From: Psychrobacillus sp. INOP01
GTDB lineage: Bacteria; Bacillota; Bacilli; Bacillales_A; Planococcaceae
Direction of reading: 5' to 3'
Length of the DNA: 64,000 nucleotides
Assembly (NCBI RefSeq): GCF_018140925.1
Contig: NZ_CP073315.1
Location: 1 to 64,000 of the forward strand
In this document: positions 41,236 to 49,261 of the stretch, piece by piece
How positions within the stretch are numbered: the stretch's first letter is position 1
How the letters are laid out: each line of letters starts with the position of its first letter
The notes under the pieces: generated by a model
The model's input: the letters and a program-made list of their open reading frames with translations, nothing else
The model's database searches: none
What the model was told of the DNA's origin: nothing
Program-made: the position numbers and the translations under genes

Positions 41236-42042
41236 ATGTTTAATGATTTAAAGTCGGATTGTAATAATTGCTTTGGATTATGTTGTGTAGCCTTACCTTA
41301 TGGAAAATCAGCTGATTTTCCTTTTAACAAAGATAGTGGAAATCCTTGCCGGAATTTATGTTCAAATAACTTGTGTGCTATACACTACCAATTAAGGGAG
41401 AAAGGCTTTCGTGGTTGTGTTTCTTATGAGTGTTTCGGTGCTGGTCAGCATGTTTCACAGTCTATTTATCATGGTAGAGACTGGCGTGAAGATGCTGAAT
41501 ATGCCGAAGAAATGTTTGCTGTATTTCCACTTGTGCAACAACTACATGAAATGCTCTGGTACCTTAAACATGCCTTGACTCTAAAGGAAACCCAATCAAT
41601 ACAAACCAGTCTGCAAATGATTTACGAAAAAACAGTTGAGCTAACTGAAAAAAGTCCAAAAGAAATTTTAGAAATAGATATCGTAGCACATAGAAGCAAT
41701 GTCAATGCTCTATTAGTAGAGACAAGCAAAATGTATAGAAGTGAGATCAATAATAGAGGCAATAAGAAAAAGATCAAGAAAGATGTAGAATATTTAGGAG
41801 CAAATTTAAAAGGGTTAAACTTACAAGGTGAAGATTTTCGTGGAAAGTTAATGATAGCATCAAACTTAAGAAATAGTAATTTGAGAAAGGCTGATTTTAT
41901 AGGGGCTGACCTTAGAGATGCAGATTTAAGTGGTGCTGATTTAACATATGCTCTCTTTCTTACACAGTCACAAATCAATTCAGCAATTGGGGATATTCAT
42001 ACCAAAATTCCAAATTATTTAGAGAAACCAAGACATTGGTGA
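41236..42042 (+). CDS. Pentapeptide-repeat protein with Cys-rich N-terminus
   Basis: A 268-residue protein in three parts. Residues 1-75 have a Cys-rich module (CNNCFGLCCVALPYG, then CRNLCSNNLC, GCVSYECFGAG) that probably binds zinc or an iron-sulfur cluster. Residues 75-180 are helical. Residues about 188-240 form pentapeptide repeats (LGANLKGLNLQGEDFRGK and NLRKADFIGADLRDADLSGA), a right-handed beta-helix. Some pentapeptide proteins protect DNA gyrase, but this short helix is not proof of that. GGAAGTG lies upstream. Confidence 0.85.
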   Translation: MFNDLKSDCNNCFGLCCVALPYGKSADFPFNKDSGNPCRNLCSNNLCAIHYQLREKGFRGCVSYECFGAGQHVSQSIYHGRDWREDAEYAEEMFAVFPLVQQLHEMLWYLKHALTLKETQSIQTSLQMIYEKTVELTEKSPKEILEIDIVAHRSNVNALLVETSKMYRSEINNRGNKKKIKKDVEYLGANLKGLNLQGEDFRGKLMIASNLRNSNLRKADFIGADLRDADLSGADLTYALFLTQSQINSAIGDIHTKIPNYLEKPRHW

Positions 42043-42059
42043 AACAAAAGCATTTTTAT

Positions 42060-42190
42060 TTTATTCCACTAACGGTTTGAGACCATCCTTTTGTACTGCA
42101 CTCCAATTGTTAGACAATATCTAACAATTGGAGTGCAGTTTTTCTATGACCAAATGTTACACTTAAACTTACACAGCAGTTTTGTTAACA
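42060..42190 (+). repeat. Dispersed repeat with a swapped 19-bp hairpin
   Basis: CCACTAACGGTTTGAGACCA, then a perfect 19-bp stem (42096-42114 with 42120-42138; arms begin CTGCACTCC and end GGAGTGCAG) and TTTTT. It continues with AAATGTTACACTTAAAC and TTACACAGCAGTTTTGTTAA. Flanks belong to the long repeat, while the central hairpin is different. Confidence 0.8.
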
Positions 42191-42219
42191 AAATGATTCA
42201 TTATGAGAGGGTGGAGGCT

Positions 42220-42567
42220 ATGCCTTGTGTTCATGAATTTAGGATACTTGATGGTTTAGACAAGTGGAAAGATTACATTGATTATGAACCACACAAATAC
42301 AACTGTATTTCTGTTGATGATGATATTATGAACAGTGTAAATAAACATTTATCTATCATGAAAACATACTTTCATTCATTTAATCGCCCAGAATTTGGTT
42401 TATCTTATTTCGGAATTACAATTATTCCGCCTGAGTCATTATCATTATTTTATGAGATTGTCACGTCTTCAGGGCATTTTAAAGAATCTGTTGAACTTAA
42501 TATACTGGCTTCGAAAATTTTACAAGCAACTGAACAAAATAAATTTATGATACATTTTGGAATTTGA
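42220..42567 (+). CDS. Hypothetical protein
   Basis: A 115-residue soluble protein: MPCVHEFRILDGLDKWKDYI, then EFGLSYFGITIIPPESLSLF and ILASKILQATEQNKFMIHFG. The pattern FGLSYFGITIIPPES recalls small Bacillus proteins that sit near contact-toxin or immunity genes. I cannot support a function. The start 42220 has GGTGGAGG 3-4 bases upstream; 42193 is possible. Confidence 0.6.
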   Translation: MPCVHEFRILDGLDKWKDYIDYEPHKYNCISVDDDIMNSVNKHLSIMKTYFHSFNRPEFGLSYFGITIIPPESLSLFYEIVTSSGHFKESVELNILASKILQATEQNKFMIHFGI

Positions 42568-42586
42568 ACTTAATGCTATTGTGTGA

Positions 42587-42624
42587 TTATTCGACTAACG
42601 GTGTGCATTAGTTAAAGAAGGATT
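42587..42624 (+). repeat. Dispersed repeat, last copy in the window
   Basis: ATTATTCGACTAACGGTGTG, then CATTAGTTAAAGAAGG. Left and right ends are fused without the middle. No further copy was found to the right. Confidence 0.6.
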
Positions 42625-42746
42625 ACTCGAAATGTTCAAACCATTTTATAAAAAATTCTTGATATGATCAAACTATAGGATCCATTTTATTGGAGATAAT
42701 AGCTAAGTAGAAACACAGTAAATAGTCTCAATTGAAGAGGTAGGGG

Positions 42747-42851
42747 ATGCAAGGAAATATATTAGTAAAGAAATTCTACACTTTTTTTAGACATTCTTGC
42801 CCTTGTAAATTTTGTATAAAGGGGAAATGGAAATGCATTCGTATTAAATAG
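42747..42851 (+). CDS. Short Cys-rich open frame, doubtful
   Basis: 34 codons (MQGNILVKKFYTFFRHSCPC then KFCIKGKWKCIRIK) directly after AGAGGTAGGGG. Basic, with four Cys in the second half. It may be a small peptide gene or chance. Nothing else is seen between 42625 and 43166. Confidence 0.3.
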   Translation: MQGNILVKKFYTFFRHSCPCKFCIKGKWKCIRIK

Positions 42852-43066
42852 CTGAAATAGAACTGAAACACAAGATGAACATAAAATTTATTTTATAAAT
42901 GATTTTGCTGCTAAATGAAAAGATCTTGTCATGAAATTCAATTAATTCTTGAGTCTGTGCATTATTATAATGAAGACAAAAGATTAATTTTTATCCTTTT
43001 TAAAATACATTTTGTCTTTGCACTAGTGAAAGGAATTTTTAGGCCATTTACAAAAATTTCTCTTTT

Positions 43067-43101
<35 letters not shown>

Positions 43102-43166
43102 GTAACTTAGTATAATATATATTATGACCACATCCCTTTTTTATGATAAAGTAATAGTACTCTTCT

Positions 43167-43553
43167 TCACTCCTTTTCTATCCTATATCTCCAATTTGCA
43201 TGTTTTACATTATTTTGATCTATGTACGGAATACTCGCTTCAATTACATCATTTAGATTCAACTTATTGTTTTTAGCTAGTAACCTTAGACTAGCCAGTG
43301 TGTCCTTATCACATGTTGTTCGAAATTCTACACGATCTTTTGGTCTATTTTTCTTATCATAAGTTATTGCACTTTCACTTAATATATTTTTAAACCCGTT
43401 TTCTAATAAATAGCTAATATGCGAATTTGATTGTTCTGCCATTATTTTAAGCTTTTTTATTAAACTAGCACTTATTCGAGTTTTATATTCTGTTCTAGTT
43501 TCATCGACTGTTTGTATTAACTTTCCATTTACTACTTTCCACATGATTTTCAC
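43167..43553 (-). CDS. Basic protein with two ribbon-helix-helix-like repeats
   Basis: A 128-residue protein with two related parts: TEYKTRISASLIKKLKIMAE (about 21-40) and RVEFRTTCDKDTLASLRLLA (about 73-92). Each is followed by a helix (HISYLLENGFKNIL and NLNDVIEASIPYI). This strand-helix-helix pattern suggests a tandem ribbon-helix-helix DNA-binding protein, like plasmid copy or partition regulators. The first codon is a GTG; MWKVV three codons later is possible. It lies 80 bases beyond the resolvase-like gene on the same strand. Confidence 0.55.
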   Translation of the reverse strand: MKIMWKVVNGKLIQTVDETRTEYKTRISASLIKKLKIMAEQSNSHISYLLENGFKNILSESAITYDKKNRPKDRVEFRTTCDKDTLASLRLLAKNNKLNLNDVIEASIPYIDQNNVKHANWRYRIEKE

Positions 43554-43633
43554 AACTTTCTAATGTTAGATGTTTTTACGCTATATCTATCTATTTGACC
43601 GCTCTTATACATATTTTTAGACTTAACCCAGCT

Positions 43634-44176
43634 TTACTGCTTAAACTGGTCTAAATAGCGATATAACGTGGATTTACTAATACCTGTTTCTTCTTTGATT
43701 TGCAGAAGTGTATATTCTTTACTTTCATACATGAAAAATGCTCGATTTAAATTATCATCAGACTTTTTAGGGCGTCCTATTATTTTCCCCTTCTTTTGTG
43801 CCTCACGTACACCAAAAATCGATTGATGACGTTTGATTTTTGTTTGAAGTTCTGTCATTAACTCTAATACCTCTATAAGATTCATTGATAAAATATCCTT
43901 ACTTTTTATGTTTTCATCAATAAATATTACAGTAACTTGGTCTCTTTCAAATACACGCAATAAATCTTGAAAATGTGTTAGAGAATCCGCTAGTACAACA
44001 AAATTTTGTACATATAGTTGATCACCATCCGAGAGCTTCATGACTAAGGCTTCTAATTCATGTCTTTTTTTCGTATATGGATGATGCTCTGTGTAGGTTT
44101 CTATATTTGGTATATCTTTTAGTTGACACTTCGAGTCTTCATCATTTGTTAATGGTCTTTTATATCCGTATTTCAT
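43634..44176 (-). CDS. Resolvase-like serine recombinase homologue lacking the catalytic serine
   Basis: A 180-residue protein with a resolvase fold and a C-terminal helix-turn-helix. The end is classical: GVREAQKKGKIIGRPKK, then YTLLQIKEETGISKSTLYRY. In active enzymes the N-terminus reads YARVST with the catalytic Ser; here it reads YGYKRPLTNDED, so the Ser is gone. Other conserved stretches (DQLYVQNFVVLADSLTHFQD, VTVIFIDENI) are altered too. It may bind DNA without cutting, or regulate the divergent SulP gene. The start follows GGAGGAG. Confidence 0.7.
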   Translation of the reverse strand: MKYGYKRPLTNDEDSKCQLKDIPNIETYTEHHPYTKKRHELEALVMKLSDGDQLYVQNFVVLADSLTHFQDLLRVFERDQVTVIFIDENIKSKDILSMNLIEVLELMTELQTKIKRHQSIFGVREAQKKGKIIGRPKKSDDNLNRAFFMYESKEYTLLQIKEETGISKSTLYRYLDQFKQ

Positions 44177-44268
44177 TTTTCTCCTCCAATTTCCCAAAAA
44201 CATTCCATTTTAGGAAAAGTCGTGTTATGATATGACAGATTGTCCTACAACTAAGACTTTTGGGACAT

Positions 44269-44274
44269 TATAAT
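44269..44274 (+). promoter_or_regulatory. Probable -10 of the SulP gene
   Basis: TATAAT 25 bases before the start. An imperfect inverted repeat, TTGTCC (44240-44245) and GGGACA (44262-44267), lies between the divergent genes and could be an operator. Confidence 0.4.
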
Positions 44275-44299
44275 TGACTATATCCGAAGGAGAACTTTT

Positions 44300-45727
44300 A
44301 TGCAAACATTACAACAACAATGGTTTGGAAATATTAGAGGCGATATTTTATCAGGAATCGTTGTTGCTTTAGCACTTATTCCCGAAGCTATTGCTTTTTC
44401 TATTATCGCAGGTGTTGACCCAATGGTTGGTCTTTACGCATCTTTTTGTATTGCTGTTATTATTGCCTTTGTCGGTGGAAGACCTGCTATGATATCAGCA
44501 GCTACTGGTGCCATGGCGCTTGTTATGGTCAATTTGGTAGCCGATTATGGCCTAAACTATTTACTAGCTGCAACTATATTAACTGGTGTTATACAGATTC
44601 TATTGGGCATATTTAAAATTGCAAAACTTATGCGCTTTATACCTAATTCGGTCATGATTGGATTTGTAAATGCTTTAGCCATTTTGATTTTTATGGCACA
44701 AGTCCCTCATATTTTAGGAGAAGGAATCATTACTTATATTTTTGTCGCTGTTACTTTATTTATCGTGTATACAGTCCCCCGCTTTTTTAAAGCGATACCG
44801 GCTCCGCTAATTGCCATTATCATCTTAACAGCGATTACATTTATTTTTGGAATAGAATTGAAAACAATCGGCGATTTAGGTACCATTACGCAAAGTTTAC
44901 CAAGTTTCTTCCTACCAGATGTACCGTTTAATATAGAGACGCTTCAAATAATCTTACCTTATTCTCTAGCTCTAGCAGTCGTAGGTCTTTTAGAATCGTT
45001 ATTAACCTCTCAAATTGTGGATGATATGACGGATACTAAATCGGACAAAAATCGGGAAGCTCGAGGACAAGGTATTGCCAATTTTATCACTGGATTTTTT
45101 GGTGGAATGGCTGGCTGTGCGATGATTGGTCAATCCATGATTAATGTTAAATCTGGTGGGCGTGGGCGTCTCTCAACTTTAGTCGCGGGTCTGTTCTTAA
45201 TATTTTTAATCATTGTTCTGGGAGATTTAGTTGTAGATATTCCGATGCCTGTGTTAGTTGGTATTATGGTTATGGTATGTATTGGAACATTTGATTGGGG
45301 TTCGTTTAAATACGTGGTGACGGCACCTAGGACAGATGCTATTGTCATGCTTGTTACCGTTGCAATTGTTGTGTATACAGATAATTTAGCGATTGGTGTT
45401 GTAGTTGGAGTTATTTTAAGTGCACTGTTCTTCGTTGCTTCCATTTCAAAGGTTAAAATAACTGAACAAGATGGGACATATATTATTGAAGGTCCTCTCT
45501 TCTTTGCTTCTACTCAGCATTTCGTCCAAACAATCGAACAAGCAACTGCTGATCATATTACAATAGATTTATCTAGTAGCCATTTATGGGATGAATCCTC
45601 TGTTGGAGCTATCGTCAAAGTAGTTACGAAGTTAGAAGTACAAGGCAAAAAAATTACTGTAAAAGGTTTAAATCCTGCAAGTGAAACACTTTATCAAAAG
45701 TTATTAGGTATATCTACTTCACATTAA
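44300..45727 (+). CDS. SulP-family anion permease with STAS domain
   Basis: A 475-residue SLC26/SulP transporter. The membrane domain runs from about 10 to 385 and contains [20 protein letters not shown] and [20 protein letters not shown], the family signatures. It also has [21 protein letters not shown] short cytoplasmic STAS domain follows ([20 protein letters not shown]). Substrates of the family are sulfate, bicarbonate or other anions. The UspA-like gene 12 bases downstream is a common companion but is broken here. GGAG precedes the start. Confidence 0.92.
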   Translation: MQTLQQQWFGNIRGDILSGIVVALALIPEAIAFSIIAGVDPMVGLYASFCIAVIIAFVGGRPAMISAATGAMALVMVNLVADYGLNYLLAATILTGVIQILLGIFKIAKLMRFIPNSVMIGFVNALAILIFMAQVPHILGEGIITYIFVAVTLFIVYTVPRFFKAIPAPLIAIIILTAITFIFGIELKTIGDLGTITQSLPSFFLPDVPFNIETLQIILPYSLALAVVGLLESLLTSQIVDDMTDTKSDKNREARGQGIANFITGFFGGMAGCAMIGQSMINVKSGGRGRLSTLVAGLFLIFLIIVLGDLVVDIPMPVLVGIMVMVCIGTFDWGSFKYVVTAPRTDAIVMLVTVAIVVYTDNLAIGVVVGVILSALFFVASISKVKITEQDGTYIIEGPLFFASTQHFVQTIEQATADHITIDLSSSHLWDESSVGAIVKVVTKLEVQGKKITVKGLNPASETLYQKLLGISTSH

Positions 45728-45739
45728 GGAGGAAATGCC

Positions 45740-46150
45740 ATGTATCAACATATTCTTTTGGCAGCTGATGGCTCAGAAAACTCTGTTCGTGCTGCATTAA
45801 ATTAGCAAAAAACTCAATAAATTCTATTTTAGAGTTAGTGATGGTTGTGGATATTGAGAAATCTAAACAAGATGTTCTTCATTCCAGGTCCTCTGAATCC
45901 TTATTAATTGAACGTAGACGTAAAATTGCTAACCTTGAGCAATTATTAATTGACGAACATTTAAATTATAAGATAACTATATTAAAAGGGGCACCAGGAC
46001 CAGAAATTGTTCGCTATGCAAATGAACAGAAAGTAGACATACTTGTAATCGGAAAGCAGAGGATTGAATGGATTACAAGAAATGGTACTAGGAAGTGTTA
46101 GTCATACAGTGATGAAACGTGTGCATTGTCCCGCATTAATAGTTAAATAA
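45740..46150 (+). pseudogene. UspA-family universal stress protein, frameshifted twice
   Basis: The pieces are MYQHILLAADGSENSVRAAL, then in another frame INSILELVMVVDIEKSKQDV to VDILVIGK, then LGSVSHTVMKRVHCPALIVK to the stop. Together they make a complete UspA fold with the LAADGSENS start and GSVSHTVM ATP-loop. A deletion near 45802 and an extra base near 46065 break it. GGAGG is intact. It forms a pair with the SulP gene. Confidence 0.85.
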
Positions 46151-46235
46151 TTTTTCGTTTTTATGTTTTTTGAAAAATACCTTGTATACTTTAATGATAA
46201 ATAGTTCATATTAAGTTTTGTAAGTCTTCTTCTAT

Positions 46236-46307
46236 TCCAGAGTAGCTCAGTGGTAGAGCAATCGGCTGTTAACCGGTTGGTCGTAGGTTCGAGTCCTACC
46301 TCCGGAG
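46236..46307 (+). tRNA. tRNA-Asn(GTT)
   Basis: A cloverleaf of 72 bases without encoded CCA. The D arm is AGCTCAGTGGTAGAGC, the anticodon loop CTGTTAA, and the T arm GTAGGTTCGAGTCCTAC. The acceptor arm pairs TCCAGAG with CTCCGGA and has one A-C mismatch. It stands alone, not in a tRNA cluster, with a terminator behind it. Confidence 0.93.
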
Positions 46308-46316
46308 TAAATAACT

Positions 46317-46366
46317 AAAAAAGAATGGTTGGTCGTGATATGTTTCACGATCAATCATTCTTTTTT
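46317..46366 (+). terminator. Terminator of the tRNA gene
   Basis: AAAAAAGAATG...CATTCTTTTTT with inner TCGTGA/TCACGA; a long stem ending in six T. Confidence 0.85.
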
Positions 46367-46382
46367 AGTCATAAGAAAAACC

Positions 46383-46455
46383 GTTGATTTCCCCTACAGC
46401 GGATGCTTTTCGCTCAGTCGATGTAGCGCTCTGCGCCTTTGTTCTCGCATGGACC
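46383..46455. repeat. GC-rich Bacillus-type intergenic repeat, diverged
   Basis: GTTGATTTCCCCTACAGCGG, ATGCTTTTCGCTCAGTCG, GCGCTCTGCGCCTTTGTTCTCGC. This is a worn copy of the TTTCCGCT...GGCGGACGCTTTCC repeat found between genes in many Bacillus relatives. Confidence 0.6.
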
Positions 46456-46588
46456 TCTCTAAGAATTATTAAGTATTGCCCTCCCTTTATACTTCCCTCC
46501 TACTCACCTCAAGTAAATTAAAAAGTTCCTTATAAAAATAGAATAAAAGGCAATACTTAGTATAGCTATTTTGAATGGGAGGATAACT

Positions 46589-48259
46589 ATGAGCACTGAA
46601 AACAATAAAGTATCGATTTTCGCATTAGGTGGAATAAATGAAATTGGGAAAAACATGTATGTCATACAAACGGATGACGATATTGTTGTAATTGATTGTG
46701 GGTCTAAATTTCCAGATGAAACTTTACTAGGAATAGATTTAATCATTCAGGACATTTCCTATTTATTGGAGAACGAGGATAAAGTAAGGGCTTTAATCAT
46801 TACACATGGGCATGAAGATCATATTGGGGGTATTCCCTATTTCCTTAAACAACTTAATATCCCGATATATGCAACCAACTTAACGTTAGGTTTAATTGAA
46901 ATCAAATTAAAGGAGCATGGATTATTAAGAAATACACAACTATTTTTAATAGACTCGGACTCCAAGCTAAGACTTGGAACAATAAAAACGTCCTTCTTCC
47001 GTGTAAGCCATAGTATCCCAGATTGTTTAGGAATTGCTTTTCATACCTCTCAAGGAACAATTGTACATACAGGAGATTTTAAATTTGATATGACACCTGT
47101 AGATGAACAGAATCCTGACATTCATAAGATGGCAGAGCTCGGCCAAAATGGCGTATTATTGCTCCTTTCAGAAAGTACTAATGCAGAAAGACCAGGCTTT
47201 ACTCCATCCGAACGTAAAATTGCTGAGCATGTAGAAGAAGCGTTTAGAAAAGCACCTAGAAAGATTTTCATCTCCACGTTTGCTTCTAATGTACATCGGG
47301 TACAAACAATAGTGAATGCAGCTATCAAGACAAATCGGAAACTTGCTTTATTGGGTAGAAGTATGGTCAATGTAGTGTCCGTAGCTATGGATCGAGGATA
47401 TTTAAATATTCCCGAAGGAATGCTTGTTGATCAAAATGAAATAAATACAATGAATCCTGAAAACATTGTGATATTATGCACGGGAAGTCAAGGAGAACCG
47501 ATGGCAGCCTTGTCTCGTTTGGCAAGTTCAAGCTACCGTCAAGTTGAGGTACTTCCCGAGGATACAGTGATTTTCGCTGCTGGGCCAATCCCTGGCAATG
47601 AAAAGAGCATAACCAGAATTATTGACAATTTATATACGTTAGGTGCCCACGTTATTTATGGTTCCGGTAATGTCACAGGTATGCATGTTTCTGGTCATGC
47701 CTGTCAAGAAGAGCTAAAACTTATGCTCACATTGATGAAACCAAAATACTTCATCCCTATCCATGGTGAATATCGGATGCTACATCATCACCAACTTTTA
47801 GCAGAATCAGTTGGCGTAGAACGCAAAAATATATTTATCATTCAAAATGGAGATGTAGTAGACCTTGTAAATGAAAAGGCTGTCCAAACAAGAAGCGTTG
47901 AAGCTGGAAATGTGTTTGTTGATGGATTTGGTATTGGAGACGTTGGAGAAATTATATTACGTGACAGAAAATTGCTTTCAGAAGATGGGATGTTAGTTAT
48001 TGTTACTACATTAAGTAAAGCCAATGGCAAAATTATTTCAGGCCCTGATACTATCTCACGTGGATTTGTATATGGACCTGAATCTGAGGGACTTATACAT
48101 GAAGTCAATCAAAATGTTCGGTCCACCGTGTCAAAAACAAGAGATACAAATAGAAACCAACGAGTTTTGAAGCAAAACATTAAAAAGTCCCTAGAAAAGC
48201 TTTTGTATAGTCGCACGAAACGAAAACCTATGATACTTCCTATAATTATTGAAGTGTAA
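46589..48259 (+). CDS. rnj: Ribonuclease J
   Basis: A 556-residue metallo-beta-lactamase/beta-CASP ribonuclease. The zinc site is THGHEDHIGGIPY (about 73-85). Other motifs are VHTGDFKFD, the beta-CASP domain with FISTFASNVHRVQ, and HVSGHACQEELKLM with IPIHGEYRML. RNase J has 5'-exonuclease and endonuclease activity in mRNA decay and rRNA maturation. The ATG 46589 follows GGGAGG. It may be an extra paralogue rather than the main rnjA, since its neighbours are not the usual ones. YjdI follows 17 bases later. Confidence 0.92.
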   Translation: MSTENNKVSIFALGGINEIGKNMYVIQTDDDIVVIDCGSKFPDETLLGIDLIIQDISYLLENEDKVRALIITHGHEDHIGGIPYFLKQLNIPIYATNLTLGLIEIKLKEHGLLRNTQLFLIDSDSKLRLGTIKTSFFRVSHSIPDCLGIAFHTSQGTIVHTGDFKFDMTPVDEQNPDIHKMAELGQNGVLLLLSESTNAERPGFTPSERKIAEHVEEAFRKAPRKIFISTFASNVHRVQTIVNAAIKTNRKLALLGRSMVNVVSVAMDRGYLNIPEGMLVDQNEINTMNPENIVILCTGSQGEPMAALSRLASSSYRQVEVLPEDTVIFAAGPIPGNEKSITRIIDNLYTLGAHVIYGSGNVTGMHVSGHACQEELKLMLTLMKPKYFIPIHGEYRMLHHHQLLAESVGVERKNIFIIQNGDVVDLVNEKAVQTRSVEAGNVFVDGFGIGDVGEIILRDRKLLSEDGMLVIVTTLSKANGKIISGPDTISRGFVYGPESEGLIHEVNQNVRSTVSKTRDTNRNQRVLKQNIKKSLEKLLYSRTKRKPMILPIIIEV

Positions 48260-48276
48260 GTAAAGGAGGTAAAGCA

Positions 48277-48528
48277 GTGGCAGACACAGAAGAAAACTTA
48301 GTTAAACAAGGTTATAAACAATATCATGGGGATGAAATAGACATATACTTTCATCCAACAAAATGCACCCATGCTGCAAACTGTATTAAATACCTCCCTT
48401 CTGTTTTTAACGTAAACAAAAAGCCCTGGATTTATCCAAATGGTGCACTTAGAGAAGATGGCAAAAGGGTTGTTCATAATTGCCCCAGTGATGCACTAAA
48501 ATTTATAGATAAAAGAACCGTTCATTAG
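48277..48528 (+). CDS. yjdI: YjdI-type divergent 4Fe-4S mono-cluster protein
   Basis: An 83-residue small iron-sulfur protein of the Fer4_19/YjdI kind. The cluster ligands are spread over KCTHAANCIKYLPSVF (about 31-46) and NCPSDALKF (about 68-76). KPWIYPNGALREDGKRVVHN between them is conserved in the family. Relatives are often fused to or beside CDGSH or GNAT genes; the function is unknown. It shares a transcript with ribonuclease J (GGAGG, 17-base gap) and ends in a terminator. Confidence 0.85.
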   Translation: MADTEENLVKQGYKQYHGDEIDIYFHPTKCTHAANCIKYLPSVFNVNKKPWIYPNGALREDGKRVVHNCPSDALKFIDKRTVH

Positions 48529-48555
48529 AGGGATTCTCTAGTGAACGGTTTTTTA
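48519..48555 (+). terminator. Rho-independent terminator
   Basis: ACCGTTCA.../TGAACGGTTTTTT stem; its left arm overlaps the last codons of yjdI. Confidence 0.85.
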
Positions 48556-48608
48556 TCTATAAAGTATATGGAAAGTAAACACTTGTTTCATCCTACGTTA
48601 ACAAATGA

Positions 48609-48735
48609 ATAATCCTGTGATTTCCGTTTTAGGCGGACGCCTTCCACGGGGGGAGCGATGAACCATCACCGTAGCTAACGCGTTGTTTGTGATGTTTCAT
48701 CTGTCTCGCTCATCCCGCCGGAGTCGCCGCTCTTT
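48609..48735. repeat. GC-rich Bacillus-type intergenic repeat
   Basis: TTTCCGTTTTAGGCGGACGC, CTTCCACGGGGGGAGCGATG, GATGTTTCATCTGTCTCGCT, CCCGCCGGAGTCGCCGC. GGGAGCGATGAAC and GTTTCATCTGTCTCGCTC form a long imperfect stem. Confidence 0.75.
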
Positions 48736-48869
48736 ACTACAATCAATGAAGTGAGTAGTACATTTAGTGAGATTTAGCATAGCCTATCGCTTAGAATGAA
48801 GGGATAATAGCAAACTGTATTCGTTGTTGTCATCTGTACTAATTGCCCCTAGCTTCGGTGGCAATTTCT

Positions 48870-48903
48870 GTATGAATAGATTCCGCCGTAGCGGAAATCA
48901 AGG
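48870..48903. repeat. Short GC-rich repeat relic
   Basis: GATTCCGCCGTAGCGGAAATC: an inverted repeat TTCCGC/GCGGAA of the same family. Confidence 0.5.
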
Positions 48904-49057
48904 TTGTTTCTATGGCTACTCTCCTTTAAAGGTCCAGGTTTCTTTTTCACCAAGGTTTTTTATTTTCAGAAAAAACATATTATTTTAGTGGGATTCGTTA
49001 TATATTTATTAAGTGAATTAATTTCATAAAAGCATATTAAAAAGTGAAATCCAAACA

Positions 49058-49150
49058 AAGTTGATTTCTGCTCCAACGCCTTTGCATTTTTCGAAGCTAG
49101 CGTAGCGATGCAGAAACAGGCGGATGCTTTCCACGGCACGGCCTCAATCA
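49058..49150. repeat. GC-rich Bacillus-type intergenic repeat
   Basis: GTTGATTTCTGCTCCAACGC, CGAAGCTAGCGTAGCG, AACAGGCGGATGCTTTCCAC, GGCACGGCCTCAATC. The stretch 48556-49261 holds only such repeats and no gene that I can support. Confidence 0.7.
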
Positions 49151-49261
49151 AAAATATCGACATTTTGAAAAACGATTAAATAATCGTGATATCACATTTT
49201 TTATTGAAACAAGTAATTATGAAATTGTCTCAAAAACATTATTGTTCATAAAGGAGTATCT

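Noticed and set aside
1101-42624. The regularly recurring repeat as a CRISPR array
   Set aside because: Copies are hundreds to thousands of bases apart with genes between them, vary in sequence, and no cas genes are present.
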